Source of the DNA: Bremia lactucae
Lineage: Eukaryota; Oomycota; Peronosporomycetes; Peronosporales; Peronosporaceae
DNA: 61,811 bases
Direction of reading: 5' to 3'
Assembly: GCF_004359215.1 (NCBI RefSeq)
Contig: NC_090619.1
Coordinates: 1,989,142 to 2,050,952, forward strand
Position numbers and translations under genes: made by a program. This document shows, in pieces, positions 10,284-19,275 of the stretch. Position 1 is the stretch's first letter, and each line of letters opens with the position of its first letter. Under the pieces are notes generated by a model. The model had not been told where the DNA came from, made no database searches, and saw only the letters and a program-made list of their open reading frames with translations.

Positions 10284-11682
10284 TTAGTTGCGTTTCGGTG
10301 TGCGAACAGCGTGTGTACCCCCTCGTTTAAAACGCAAGTATCCCATGACTGCCGCGGCCATGCTGCATCCAAACCTAATCGCAGGACAGGTAAGTTTTGA
10401 GTTCATATATTGAAAAGTAATTTTTTGTACCAGGTTACAGCGTATCCCACGTGCTTTTCAGGAGTCATGTAAAACTCCAAATATGAAGTTATATTCTTTC
10501 GGACAAAGTTGGAAAGTGTTACATCTCCAGGCTTGTCATCTACCGCTGTTATAAAATATTAAAAAAAACGAGATTGAAGCACGAATAAAGAATGTTGAAA
10601 TACATACCGAGGGCATCGACCATGACAGGCAAATCGGCCGCAGTGACACCCATGGCATCCGCTAGCTCTCCATGGTCTAAGTACGAGAATTGACGATTCT
10701 CCGGATCATTAGCAGGCGTAAACCTATTTTTCTGGGATATATTTAATATTATTATCGCAAGATTCAATCAATGTATGAGAACTGTGATTGCACTTACAAC
10801 TTCGCCATGACGGAGCACTCCGACGAATGACACCATGCCATCTTCCTCCTTTTTGTCAAGAGCCATGTGCGCGTCGAGAAGATTGCGTGGAAGCCAGCCT
10901 CGATTAACAATAACCGGTGTTCTTCGCAACATGCAATGATTGAACCTTAAAATCCACACCCCCAGATACAAGCAAACTTCTCACCCGCTTTCCCGCTGCA
11001 GTAAGGAATAGACGTAGCCGCCAGATCTTACTCTCGCCACTGAATCACTTGGATCCGCCGGGGCAGAGCGAGGGTCTACCAAAAGAGTAAAGTTAATTAA
11101 GGAAGATGTGCTGAAAACATTACACATCACGAAAAAAAATTGTACACAAGTAGAAGGTGCTTCCGGGTTTAAAGTTGCCTTTAAGGCGAAGCTGACGAAA
11201 TTCAATGTCGTCTCTGCAAAAATTAAACAATTAAGGCTAATCGTGTGATACCCACAAGTCTATCGAGCATACTTTTTGTTGCTCGCCGTCGAGTCCTCTG
11301 GCAGGTCAGCAACAGACTGAGACAACTCTTTTGTGCGCTGATTGATCAGATCCACCTTCCAGTAGTAACGCTCGATCTTCAATAAACGCATTGAGCATTC
11401 TTACGTTATTAAGTTAATTGTTTGAAATGTTGCACCTGCCACGTTCCAAGGTACGCCGCTGTTACGGCCTACAAGTCAAATGGAAGATATCATTCTTTAG
11501 TGATTATACCATTGGCATTGCCTATTTTTTTTACAAACCACAGCGCCGAAGAACGCTATGCCTGCGTAACGTGTAAAGGTACTATCAGCTTCGCTTTTGG
11601 TCTGTGCTGCTGGCGCTGTCGATGCTGCGTGGCGCTGCGTGCGAAAAGGTATCACTGTTCGCAGTACTCGTCGTCCCAGCAT
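10284..11682 (-). CDS. SURF1: SURF1, cytochrome c oxidase assembly factor (9 exons)
   Basis: SURF1 is an inner mitochondrial membrane protein with two membrane helices that helps insert haem a into cytochrome oxidase subunit 1. Model on the minus strand: 11682-11539, 11468-11436, 11376-11273, 11213-11146, 11075-10985, 10945-10798, 10731-10608, 10545-10431, 10374-10284; 305 residues, phases consistent. The N-terminus (MLGRRVLRTVIPFRTQRH) is basic and acid-free, as in a mitochondrial presequence. Family motifs follow: LGTWQ, ERYYWKVDLI, FRQLRLKGNF, PVIVNRGWLPR, a KNRFTPANDPEN block and a C-terminal helix around HVGYAVTWFGCSMAAAVMG. Intron 5 is only 39 nt. Donor sites of exons 1 (GTTTGT) and 4 (GTACAA) are unusual and could be placed differently by a few bases. 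A MULE target duplication begins 8 bases upstream of the ATG. Confidence 0.88.
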
Positions 11683-11689
11683 GTTTCAA

Positions 11690-11698
11690 TAAAAAGTA
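11690..11698. repeat. Left target-site duplication of the MULE
   Basis: TAAAAAGTA directly precedes the GGGAATATA terminus; the identical nonamer follows the TATATTCCC terminus at 15166-15174. Nine bases is the usual duplication length of Mutator-like elements. Confidence 0.85.
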
Positions 11699-11857
11699 GG
11701 GAATATAAAAAAATATTCAAGTATAATTAAATCGAAAAATATACCAGTAATAAAAAAATAAAAAGTATATACCAAAATAATTAATAAATAAAAAATATAA
11801 CACGCATGTATAATATACGTACGAGTATACACAAGCTTAGGATCATGAAGAGATATG
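11699..11857 (+). repeat. Left terminal inverted repeat of MULE 1
   Basis: About 159 bp, very AT-rich, ending inward in AAGAGATATG. It pairs with 14195-14330 plus 15142-15165 in reverse orientation. Similarity is clear but imperfect, especially in the poly-A/T runs. Confidence 0.75.
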
Positions 11858-12330
11858 CTACACTTGATCTTAGCCATGAGGCAGAGAAGGTATCATGGAG
11901 AGATATGTATTAAAGGCTTTGTTATTCTAGAAATGTCATAAGCATACGACGGAGTTTTAGCATGCTTCAATCTAGCCACGTTATCAATAAACTTTCAAGT
12001 AGATTAAGACTCTGTAAGACTATTCCATTTACGTTTTCTGCTGTTCAGACGATATTTTTTTGACACATATCCTGTTCTAATTATCGTATGATCTTTAATG
12101 CTGCAATATGTATAATTCTGGCATGTTGCAAAACTTTGATGTCCCACCCCCGCTACCTCTTGCTGGCCACACATCAACGATTGTGTTTTGCTGCAATTAA
12201 TACCAGCGACGGATAACGACGACCAGCAACAGCAAGCTAGCAGCTTCTTCGAGGATAGATGTTAGGCCAATAAAGCGTTATTCAAGCAGTTATTGAATAC
12301 AATCGAAATTGCAACCGTTCGTATCGTGTT

Positions 12331-13960
12331 GTGTCAAGCGATAAACGGCGCTACAAGGCAGTGTGCACGCAACATGGCTGTACAAGTCCATGCGGTATGC
12401 GGATAGTGCGGCGCCTCTTCGTTGTGCAGCTTGCCTTTACGCATACGTTCAGCTCTCCGAAAAAGCTTGCAATGCACACCTGTCAAGTACCCGAATCGTC
12501 CAAGGCGTCGTGCAGATACGAGACTGCGAAAACAAATTGCTTTAAACCCTGCAATCAGAGATATGGCCATATCCTCTGGCAGTAAATTGAGATACCTGAT
12601 AATCCAATTGAAGTTAAGGAACGAAGGGATTATCGATACCTATATGACTTGCGTTCACGCTCTTAAGAGGTTGAAGCTTGAGTTATTCGGAAGCGACATT
12701 GATCAATACAACCTCATTCCATCCTACGTGGATGAGCTGAAGATTCGAGGTCACAAATCCAAGCTTGATGTCGTACTAACAAATTAAAGCGGCTATGTGT
12801 CATTTTTCGGGAAGGGCTTTAAGCATATAAGCCATACAGAGCGTGGGATATCCGTGGATGGAACCTTTGTAAAGACGTCAGTCGGTGGAATTCTCCTTGT
12901 AGCGTGCTTTAGAAATAGAAACAACGAGATCAAAATAATCGGAGTTGGGATCGTATCGGTGAATGACGAATATAACTGGACCTGGTTTTTGAATTTCTTA
13001 CTCTTCCACCTGCAGCCAGCTCCAGCATTCGTCATATCGGATAGGGACAAGGGACTTATAAAAGCTATGCAGACAGCGTCACCAGACGTCCCAGACTTTT
13101 TTTGCTTCGGCCATTTGATGGAGAATTTTAACAAGATATACAAGTCCATGGTCTTAGAGAATTTGGCATGGATATTGGCTGCTTCATGGAGAACAGTGGA
13201 GTACGAGAAGGTGGTAGCAAATATTGCAAGTGTGAACAGCAGTGCGTTGGCGTGGCTTCAGGAGGTTGGTTGAAAAATGGTCAACGGCTTACTCCCCATG
13301 CCCAAGATACAAAACTTTGACGTCAAATAACGTAAAATCCGTAAATAGCGTATTGAAGGGAATTCCGAGTCTCCCCGTCATCGACGTTTTGATGGAAATC
13401 GAACAACACGTGGCATGCAAGTGGTCTGAAACGTCAGGTAAGTGAGAGGGTAGGGAGTACTAACTCCATATGCATCGCGCAAGGTGGATAAAACATTGGC
13501 CGTTGCGAAATGTGGTGAAGTTGATGATACTCGACCTCATGCTTCATCGTCGCAATTCATTGTGTAGCTCAACTTTGTGAAAAATTTGTACGTTGCTCGT
13601 GTGGTCACTTCGAAGATGTTCGATCGCCTTGCGTTCATGCCCTACTAGCTCTGAGGCACTCCAAACAATTGCTCGACTTGGTCTAGTTGTTCCACGAAAT
13701 CTGGAAATCATTAACGTATGCAACCACCTATTCTGAAAGATCCGAAGACAAAATATTGCCGATTGTGCTTAAAGGTGTCCTTACAAGAGGTGTGTGCAAC
13801 GCTTTATGTATTTTTGAAAAAAGAGGGCGTCCAAAGAAGAAGCGGATCCCATCACAAAAAGCAACTGAAAGAATTGAAAAGTGCTAGATCGAAAGTGCGG
13901 AATGTGCCACCAATCTCGTCATAATTGTAGAACCTGCCCAAGGAAGGACGCATGATTGTA
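12331..13960 (+). pseudogene. MULE transposase, frameshifted
   Basis: The plus strand encodes a Mutator-type DDE transposase in several frames. The best piece (12797-13273) contains ISVDGTFVK with the first catalytic Asp, then VISDRDKGLIKAM with the second, and FCFGHLMENFNK with the conserved C/H helix. Upstream, 12422-12787 carries the helical region before the core and ends in a stop just before it. Downstream, near 13890-13950, a terminal zinc knuckle reads CGMCHQSRHNCRTC. Multiple stops mean no full-length product. The N-terminus looks frameshifted around 12360-12560. Confidence 0.75.
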
Positions 13961-14194
13961 TGCTTGTTATTCAAATCCAACGCGAAAAAAAAAGTTGACT
14001 TTCCCGTGGAGTTCAACAAAACATCTTTCCGCGGTATATCTATAGTACATAGTGCATGATAATTAGAGGTTTTTCATCCAAAACTGGGTTTTCTCGCCAT
14101 AAAAACAGAGTACATGTACTAAAATTAATGCGAATGATATAAGACAAGTTTGTTGTTTCCTTCGTTCGATAAAGTAAATAGCATCGCCTTCAAT

Positions 14195-14330
14195 CATATC
14201 TCTTTATCATCTCAAGCTTGTGTATACTCGTACGTATATTATACACGCGTGGTATATATAAATTTATTAATTATTTTGGTATGTAATTCAATTTTTTTAA
14301 ATTTCGTATATTTTTTATATGAGAAATTAC
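14195..14330 (-). repeat. Right terminal inverted repeat of MULE 1, inner part
   Basis: It reads CATATCTCTTTATCATCTCA, then AGCTTGTGTATACTCGTACG, matching the reverse of the left arm. The last 24 bases of this repeat are displaced to 15142-15165 by the second element. Confidence 0.7.
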
Positions 14331-15141
14331 ACAGAATAGAGCACCTTTAATCGACAATTCGCAAGAATAGGACACCTTTCTTTATTCACAGCATAGGACA
14401 CTTTTTTCGCCAACCATAAGAGGGAACATACCACTGCCCTCCTCCCCAGTGATCACATATGAGCTTCCCGACAAGTTCTCCTATTGGGCCCAATCTGTCC
14501 ACATGTCTTGCAAGGTTTCCTCTTCATTGCTTTCTGCTGAGAACCGCTTTCCTTGCGCCTCTTAACAGGTCGTTTTCGAGGCCGAGATACCTTTCGTGGT
14601 AAAAGTGGTGACAAAGAAAGATTACCGATTAAGACTGGAACGTATGGACGGTTGTATGTTTCGCAATAGGTGTCAACGGTGTAGAATTTGTTGACTGGTG
14701 TGATTGGGGCCACCATCATCTTCAATGAAAACGCACAGGCGTGGCGGCAAGACAAAGGAAGTTCTGATGCGTTCCACAGGTGCAGCTACCGATCGGACGA
14801 TCCGGAGTTGGAAGATTAACCACATATTAGTGATTTGATTAACCTACGACTATTCCACAAGTTTGTTCCGCCGGGAAGACGTTGTGTATCCTAGCAGCAT
14901 TCAACTCCTCACCAAATCTCTTCATCGCCATCGGCACCAACGGTGCAACCCAACCAATTGCGGACTGCGCCCGTCTTGAGGGAAGATGTCTCGGGGATTA
15001 TCATCCGAGATTGCGAGGGGGAACCTTTAAGGACTTCCTTGCGTCGCTCGCGATGCTCAGATCAAAAAGACTAAAAAGTGTCATATCCTGTGAATAAAAA
15101 ATTGTCCTATTCTGCGAATTTCCGATAAGAACTGTCTCTGT
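14331..15141 (-). mobile_element. MULE 2, nested in the right repeat of MULE 1
   Basis: About 810 bp with its own inverted ends: ATTCGCAAGAATAGGACA and TTTATTCACAGCATAGGACA at 14362-14405 are answered in reverse by TGTCATATCCTGTGAATAAA and TTGTCCTATTCTGCGAAT at 15079-15119. It carries only the 3' part of a transposase gene, so it is a non-autonomous deletion derivative. I could not identify a clean target duplication. Confidence 0.7.
14453..14980 (-). pseudogene. C-terminal fragment of a MULE transposase
   Basis: On the minus strand, from about 14940, the translation shows RFGEELNAARIHNVFPAEQT, then a SWIM-type pattern (GSCTCGTHQNF, a frameshift, then SCRHACAFSLK), a basic linker, and the terminal knuckle CKTCGQIGPNRRTC near 14470-14510. 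The catalytic core is missing. Frameshift at about 14755 and at least one internal stop. Confidence 0.7.
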
Positions 15142-15165
15142 ATAATTTTTTCTTTTTATATTCCC

Positions 15166-15174
15166 TAAAAAGTA
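15166..15174. repeat. Right target-site duplication of MULE 1
   Basis: TAAAAAGTA, identical to 11690-11698. Both flanks also show ATGTTTCAA next to the duplication (11681-11689 and 15175-15183), so the target itself may have held a short direct repeat. Confidence 0.85.
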
Positions 15175-15244
15175 ATGTTTCAACGAAATAATATTATTTT
15201 TACTAATCATATTACATTGTACAACATAGTGTGAGGTCGTCAAT

Positions 15245-16461
15245 ATGGCTTCAGATGCCGATGGTCACGTGTTGGGCAATTTCCATTCGTACTACTCTTT
15301 TAACCCAGTTCACGAACGCTTGCGGTTTCTAAACAAAGATACAATTAATGCCTTAAGACGCGCACTTCTCGTGCACAAATCCTTTGAGGAAAAGAGCAGA
15401 GCGACGTCCACCGTGCTAGATGTCGGGTGTAATGAAGGCGATTTGACGATAGGTCTCTTTGAATGCTTGAGCGGACGTGCGGCACCAAATGAAATTAGCC
15501 AGGTTGATGGCATGACAAACTTTGACTTGACCAACATCAGCATACTAAATGAGCGCATGCAAAAGGACAAAAAATTGGTGGAGTACTTGATCCAGGATAA
15601 AGGAGACATCAGCCACTGTCGACGCTACATGTGCGAGCTGCAAATTGAAGGCCAATTTATGAGTCTTGGCGAAGGCGTTTCAAAAAAAGTAGCCAAAGCC
15701 AGAGCTGCAAAAATTGCGTTGCAAACGCTGGATGGCTTGAATGGTACGAACCAGAAACAACAGAAGGAGCCCAGTGGTGACGTAAAAAAAGAAGAGCTTT
15801 TATTGACGGAAAATGAGCTGGCGACAAGAATGCCTCTGATAATGCTTGGTGTTGATATTGACAAGAAACTGATCGAACGTGCTGCAAAGAAGCCCGTGCA
15901 GGTGATTGGAAATGATGTCATGCAGTTTTGCCACGTTGACGTCATGACGAACATGTTTGAAACGAAAGTCGCGTCATTTATCGAGTTGGCGCCGCGCTCG
16001 ACGTTAGAAAGAAAGTTTGATCTTGTCACTTGTTTTAGTGTCACAATGTGGATACACTTAAATCATGGAGATGATGGACTCTGGAAATTTCTCGAGTCAA
16101 TCAGTAGCATGACTGAGCACTTGATTATTGAGCCACAAACGTGGAAATGCTATCGGTACGTAACAGATTTTCAAGTTCATGAGAACGAAACTTGAAATTG
16201 TTTCGCGATACTGATTGTGTATTCCCAAATGTTTTTTTAATTACCAGTAATGCGCAAAAACGATTAAATCGCTTGCGGGTGGAAATCCCCGAGTCTTTTC
16301 ACAAGATTCAAGTACGAATGGATGTCGTGGAAAAGATTGACGCGTTTTTGCTAGCCGTAGGCCGTTTCCGTCATAAAGCTTTCTTGGGTAAGACCAATTG
16401 GTCGCGAAATGTCGTGCTCTACAGCCGCACGCTTGTACCGGGGATCGCATATACCTTATGA
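15245..16461 (+). CDS. Bin3-type RNA methyltransferase with an embedded dsRNA-binding domain
   Basis: Two exons, 15245-16155 and 16248-16461, 374 residues. Bin3/MePCE/BCDIN3D proteins are SAM-dependent enzymes that methylate a 5' phosphate of small RNAs. Residues 10-20 (LGNFHSYYSFN) resemble the family start; motif I is TVLDVGCNEGDLTIG at 56-70; the acidic motif II is LGVDIDKKLIERA at 201-213; the hallmark SVTMWIHLNHGD at 264-275 (usually SVTKWIHLN) precedes IIEPQTWKCY. Exon 2 supplies the C-terminal part ending NVVLYSR. Between motifs I and II, at about 99-165, lies a recognisable double-stranded-RNA-binding domain (LNERMQK...CELQIEGQ...GEGVSKKVAKARAAKIAL), followed by a polar linker. That puts an RNA-binding domain inside the Rossmann fold. 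The frame is intact. Its promoter is bounded 70 bp upstream by the MULE duplication. Confidence 0.9.
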
Positions 16462-17124
16462 CCAAAAAGAAAGAGGCAGCATAAGCTGCAGCTGCCATGC
16501 ATGAAAGACGATATCGCACTGGAAAGATTAACTGCGCAAGCCGGCAACATCCGTATTTTTTCTGCTTGATTGAGTCAATAGGCTGCATCCGTTCAGAATA
16601 ATTCCCGTTGGGATTTTTCAGCTGGAATTAGCTATCAACAAGATATTTTGAACATCCTGTCAGCACCGGCTAAACTAAATAGAATTTGCATTGATTGGTG
16701 CTAGTTAAACTTCAATGCATAGTTAATCATGACTGAAACGCAAAAGCATCAAATGAATTTCCGACGAGCATCGTATGTAATTTCAAAGTTGCACCGTGGA
16801 ACACCGTAATAATGGTCAAGGTTCCTTTGCATTTCTTCTGCAATGCTAATTACGAACAGAATATATCTCTAAATCTCTAATTCGTGCACATTATTATGCA
16901 CACATGATGCCAAACCCATCGATGATATATTTCCAGAAGGCGGCGCTGTTCCGAGCGTGTTCACTTAAAATTTTTGATTTTTTGACAACAAATGATAGCT
17001 TAGTAACCCTAAGCATAATAGGTTACACAGGTCAGTAATATGCCAAATCTAGATTAAAAGTAGCCCAGGATACAGCAGCAACGTCGATCTCGGATAATCA
17101 AACCCAACCCATTTTTAACACGTG
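16462..17124. other. No gene seen
   Basis: About 660 bases of AT-rich intergenic sequence between two plus-strand genes. It must hold the 3' end of the methyltransferase transcript and the promoter of the next gene, but I see no clear motif. A TAGTAACCCTAAGCATAATAGGTTAC region near 17002 can pair weakly with itself. Confidence 0.3.
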
Positions 17125-17931
17125 ATGTCAGTCATAACTTTTTTTTTCCAATCTGTGCGCTGTATGGACGGCCCCAGCTTCTTCAGCGTAGCGCACAACA
17201 CGCTCACGCGTACGGTGTTGCGAATGCGCGACGACGAACAGCGCACAGCCGACGCAATGCCGCTGGGCTCAGATGCGATCCAGGCCATAATGCTACTTTT
17301 CGCCATAACGCTGCTTCCCATGCTTGTACGCGTGCGAATCCTTTATACATTCTGCTGGGTGGCCTTCACAGTACTAGCACATGTGGCTGAATCAGAGGCA
17401 GCGTTGGGAATAGCAACGTCACTGGGTCTCTCCATTATGATGGGCTGGTACTCGCTTCGCGCGCTCGACCGTACAACGTTCTTGGGCATCCTGCAGGGCT
17501 GGTTTGGCTTTTTAAGTAAATATCGGCCATTCCGACTGCTGGCTAATTCTGTCGATCTCTTGCTGCACATGGGCGTGCCACTAACTCTCGCATTCTGCTA
17601 TTTGCCGCTCGTGAGACTTTGGATGACTGCACCTATTTTGCTGTACGTAGGGCTTAGCAATTAAGTTGCCTAATCGGACATGTTTCTAACGCTTATTTTT
17701 GTGTCAAACAGGTTTTCACAGCTCTGGATTGTATTTGTTGCTGGTGGAGACCTCTGCCTTACCGGCAATGATATTTATCACATTTACCCGCCTCGGCCCA
17801 AGACTTTCTGGATAGCGGTCCGAAAAATCGAGATGATTTATAATTGTATAATTCCAGCATTGTGTGTTTGCATGTATCAAGCTGGCATTCATGAATTTGT
17901 CATCAACTGCTTTCTCAAGCCGAAAATGTGA
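17125..17931 (+). CDS. Unrecognised multi-pass membrane protein
   Basis: Two exons, 17125-17642 and 17712-17931 (donor GTACGT, acceptor CAAACAG), 245 residues; the second in-frame ATG at 17164 gives 232 and is an equally good start. There are about six hydrophobic segments, for example AIQAIMLLFAITLLPMLVRV, TFCWVAFTVLAHVAE, SVDLLLHMGVPLTLAFCYLP and MIYNCIIPALCVCMYQ. A polar loop in exon 2 holds NDIYHIYPPRPKTFW, which looks like a conserved motif. The protein ends in a basic LKPKM. I do not recognise the family; small ER or vacuolar membrane proteins are possible. Coding quality (one long frame, clean intron, consistent hydrophobicity) argues for a real gene. Confidence 0.65.
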
Positions 17932-18245
17932 TTACACACCATTGAGATTCAAAATCGACTTCAAATCGATTATTGTGTTGGTATTGTTGGAGTCGCTTGA
18001 CAGTCTATGTATACAACGAGATTGTGTGTACTAATTGGAATCGATCATTGTTAGTTACTTATAATTGTTAAGCCGATATTGAAAAGCTTAGAGGCAGAAT
18101 CATCGAACTTACGACCTCGTTAACAATAATTTATTTTCATTTATCTAACAGATTCTTGGTGAATCTCATAGGATACGAGCCCAATTGCGTTCGACGCGAA
18201 CGACGTACTACGTGATGATAGCTACTTCGTATGGGAAGCTCAGCG
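17932..18245. other. No gene seen
   Basis: About 310 bases between the membrane-protein gene and an LTR. AT-rich, no open frame of note, no repeat recognised. Confidence 0.3.
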
Positions 18246-18779
18246 TGTAGGCGGGCACGTCGTAATGCGGTCACGCTCTACTTAAGCACACACCCTAGCA
18301 CAGCGAGGAAGCGGTTAAACCTGCTTCTCTTGCGTGCAGTGAGGTAGTTGTGGTGGGCGCGCAAGCGACCTCACCCAACAAACTAAAAACTCTGGTAAAG
18401 TGTCGTCACCGGGAGCGGTAAACCGTCTCCTCGTGCGCACTTACCAAGTAGGAAGTAATTTTCAGACTGATTTATATTTAATAGAATTAAATATAAATAC
18501 CTATTTTTACCAATTAAAATGATATCTCTATAGATATCATTTAATATGTATTGCAAGCGTATCTTTATCGATACCTCGCGTAACTGATGACGCTAAGCGT
18601 CATCCCTCCTAATGTGAATGCACCCATGTGCATAACATCCACAAGGGTTGGTCACAAATGTGCACCACACCCGAGTGTTGGGTCTAATTACTATTATTTA
18701 GTAATTGACCATCCCCTTAAGTACACTTGGTGTACTTAACGGGAATTGTGTAACATTAGGGCAACTTTAGCTCGTAACA
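18246..18779 (+). repeat. LTR of family A (complete)
   Basis: Runs from TGTAGGCGGGCACGTCG to CTCGTAACA, 534 bp, colinear with the copy at 23056-23585. The flanking pentamers (CAGCG, TATAT) do not match, so it is not a simple solo LTR or its flank has been rearranged. Sixty bases further on lies the assembly gap. Confidence 0.8.
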
Positions 18780-18838
18780 TATATGACGAGTTCGCGCCGC
18801 TGACACTTCGTGTCGACTGCTTTAATATAATTTACACT

Positions 18839-18938
18839 NNNNNNNNNNNNNNNNNNNNNNNNNNNNNNNNNNNNNNNNNNNNNNNNNNNNNNNNNNNNNN
18901 NNNNNNNNNNNNNNNNNNNNNNNNNNNNNNNNNNNNNN
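18839..18938. other. Assembly gap (100 N)
   Basis: Exactly 100 unspecified bases, the usual placeholder for a gap of unknown length. It falls between an LTR and a fragment of element E, so the missing part is probably repeat. Confidence 0.98.
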
Positions 18939-19275
18939 GGACGTAACAGGCCTTTGGTCTTAAGCTTGGCGTAATCAAAGCGAAGCTTCCGTTCCAAACG
19001 ATTATCAGCCACGTCCAAGACTCTATTATTCCAAATACTGCGGAGGCGGCGGGCCTGATGGACGCAGTTCTCAAATGAGACCTCGTTTTCGTTTTGACTT
19101 TTAATTCGTTTCGAAACAAACGATCGGAATTTCCCTCATTGAAGTCACCGAAGCCCCACGGGCCTGATCACGCAAATGCGTTAGATTCTTCGCGTCATTT
19201 CCTTTGGCGTAAGGTATTGCTCATGAAGAATATCGCGAGCAGCGAGCTCCTCCGACGTCCTGGCCGTGTGACCAA
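18939..19275 (-). pseudogene. Fragment of unidentified element E (gag-like), copy 1
   Basis: It is similar base for base and in the same orientation to 45160-45515. Decayed minus-strand frames include WNGSFALITPSLRPKACYV; in the second copy the same place reads WNGSFASISLSLRPKASYV. It joins family-B RT sequence at about 19270, which marks a rearrangement breakpoint. Confidence 0.55.

Larger units (their letters stand above)
11699..15165 (+). mobile_element. Mutator-like element (MULE 1), split by a second MULE
   Basis: Termini are GGGAATATA..TATATTCCC. The left inverted repeat covers about 11699-11857; the right one covers about 14195-14330 and resumes at 15142-15165 after an inserted second element. 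Both arms share the core CAAGCTTGTGTATACTCGTA (or its complement) and a run of AT-rich sequence. The interior carries a decayed plus-strand transposase. The 9-bp duplication outside is perfect. The element sits between the divergent start codons of SURF1 and the Bin3 methyltransferase; removing it and one duplication would bring them to about 86 bp apart. Confidence 0.88.
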
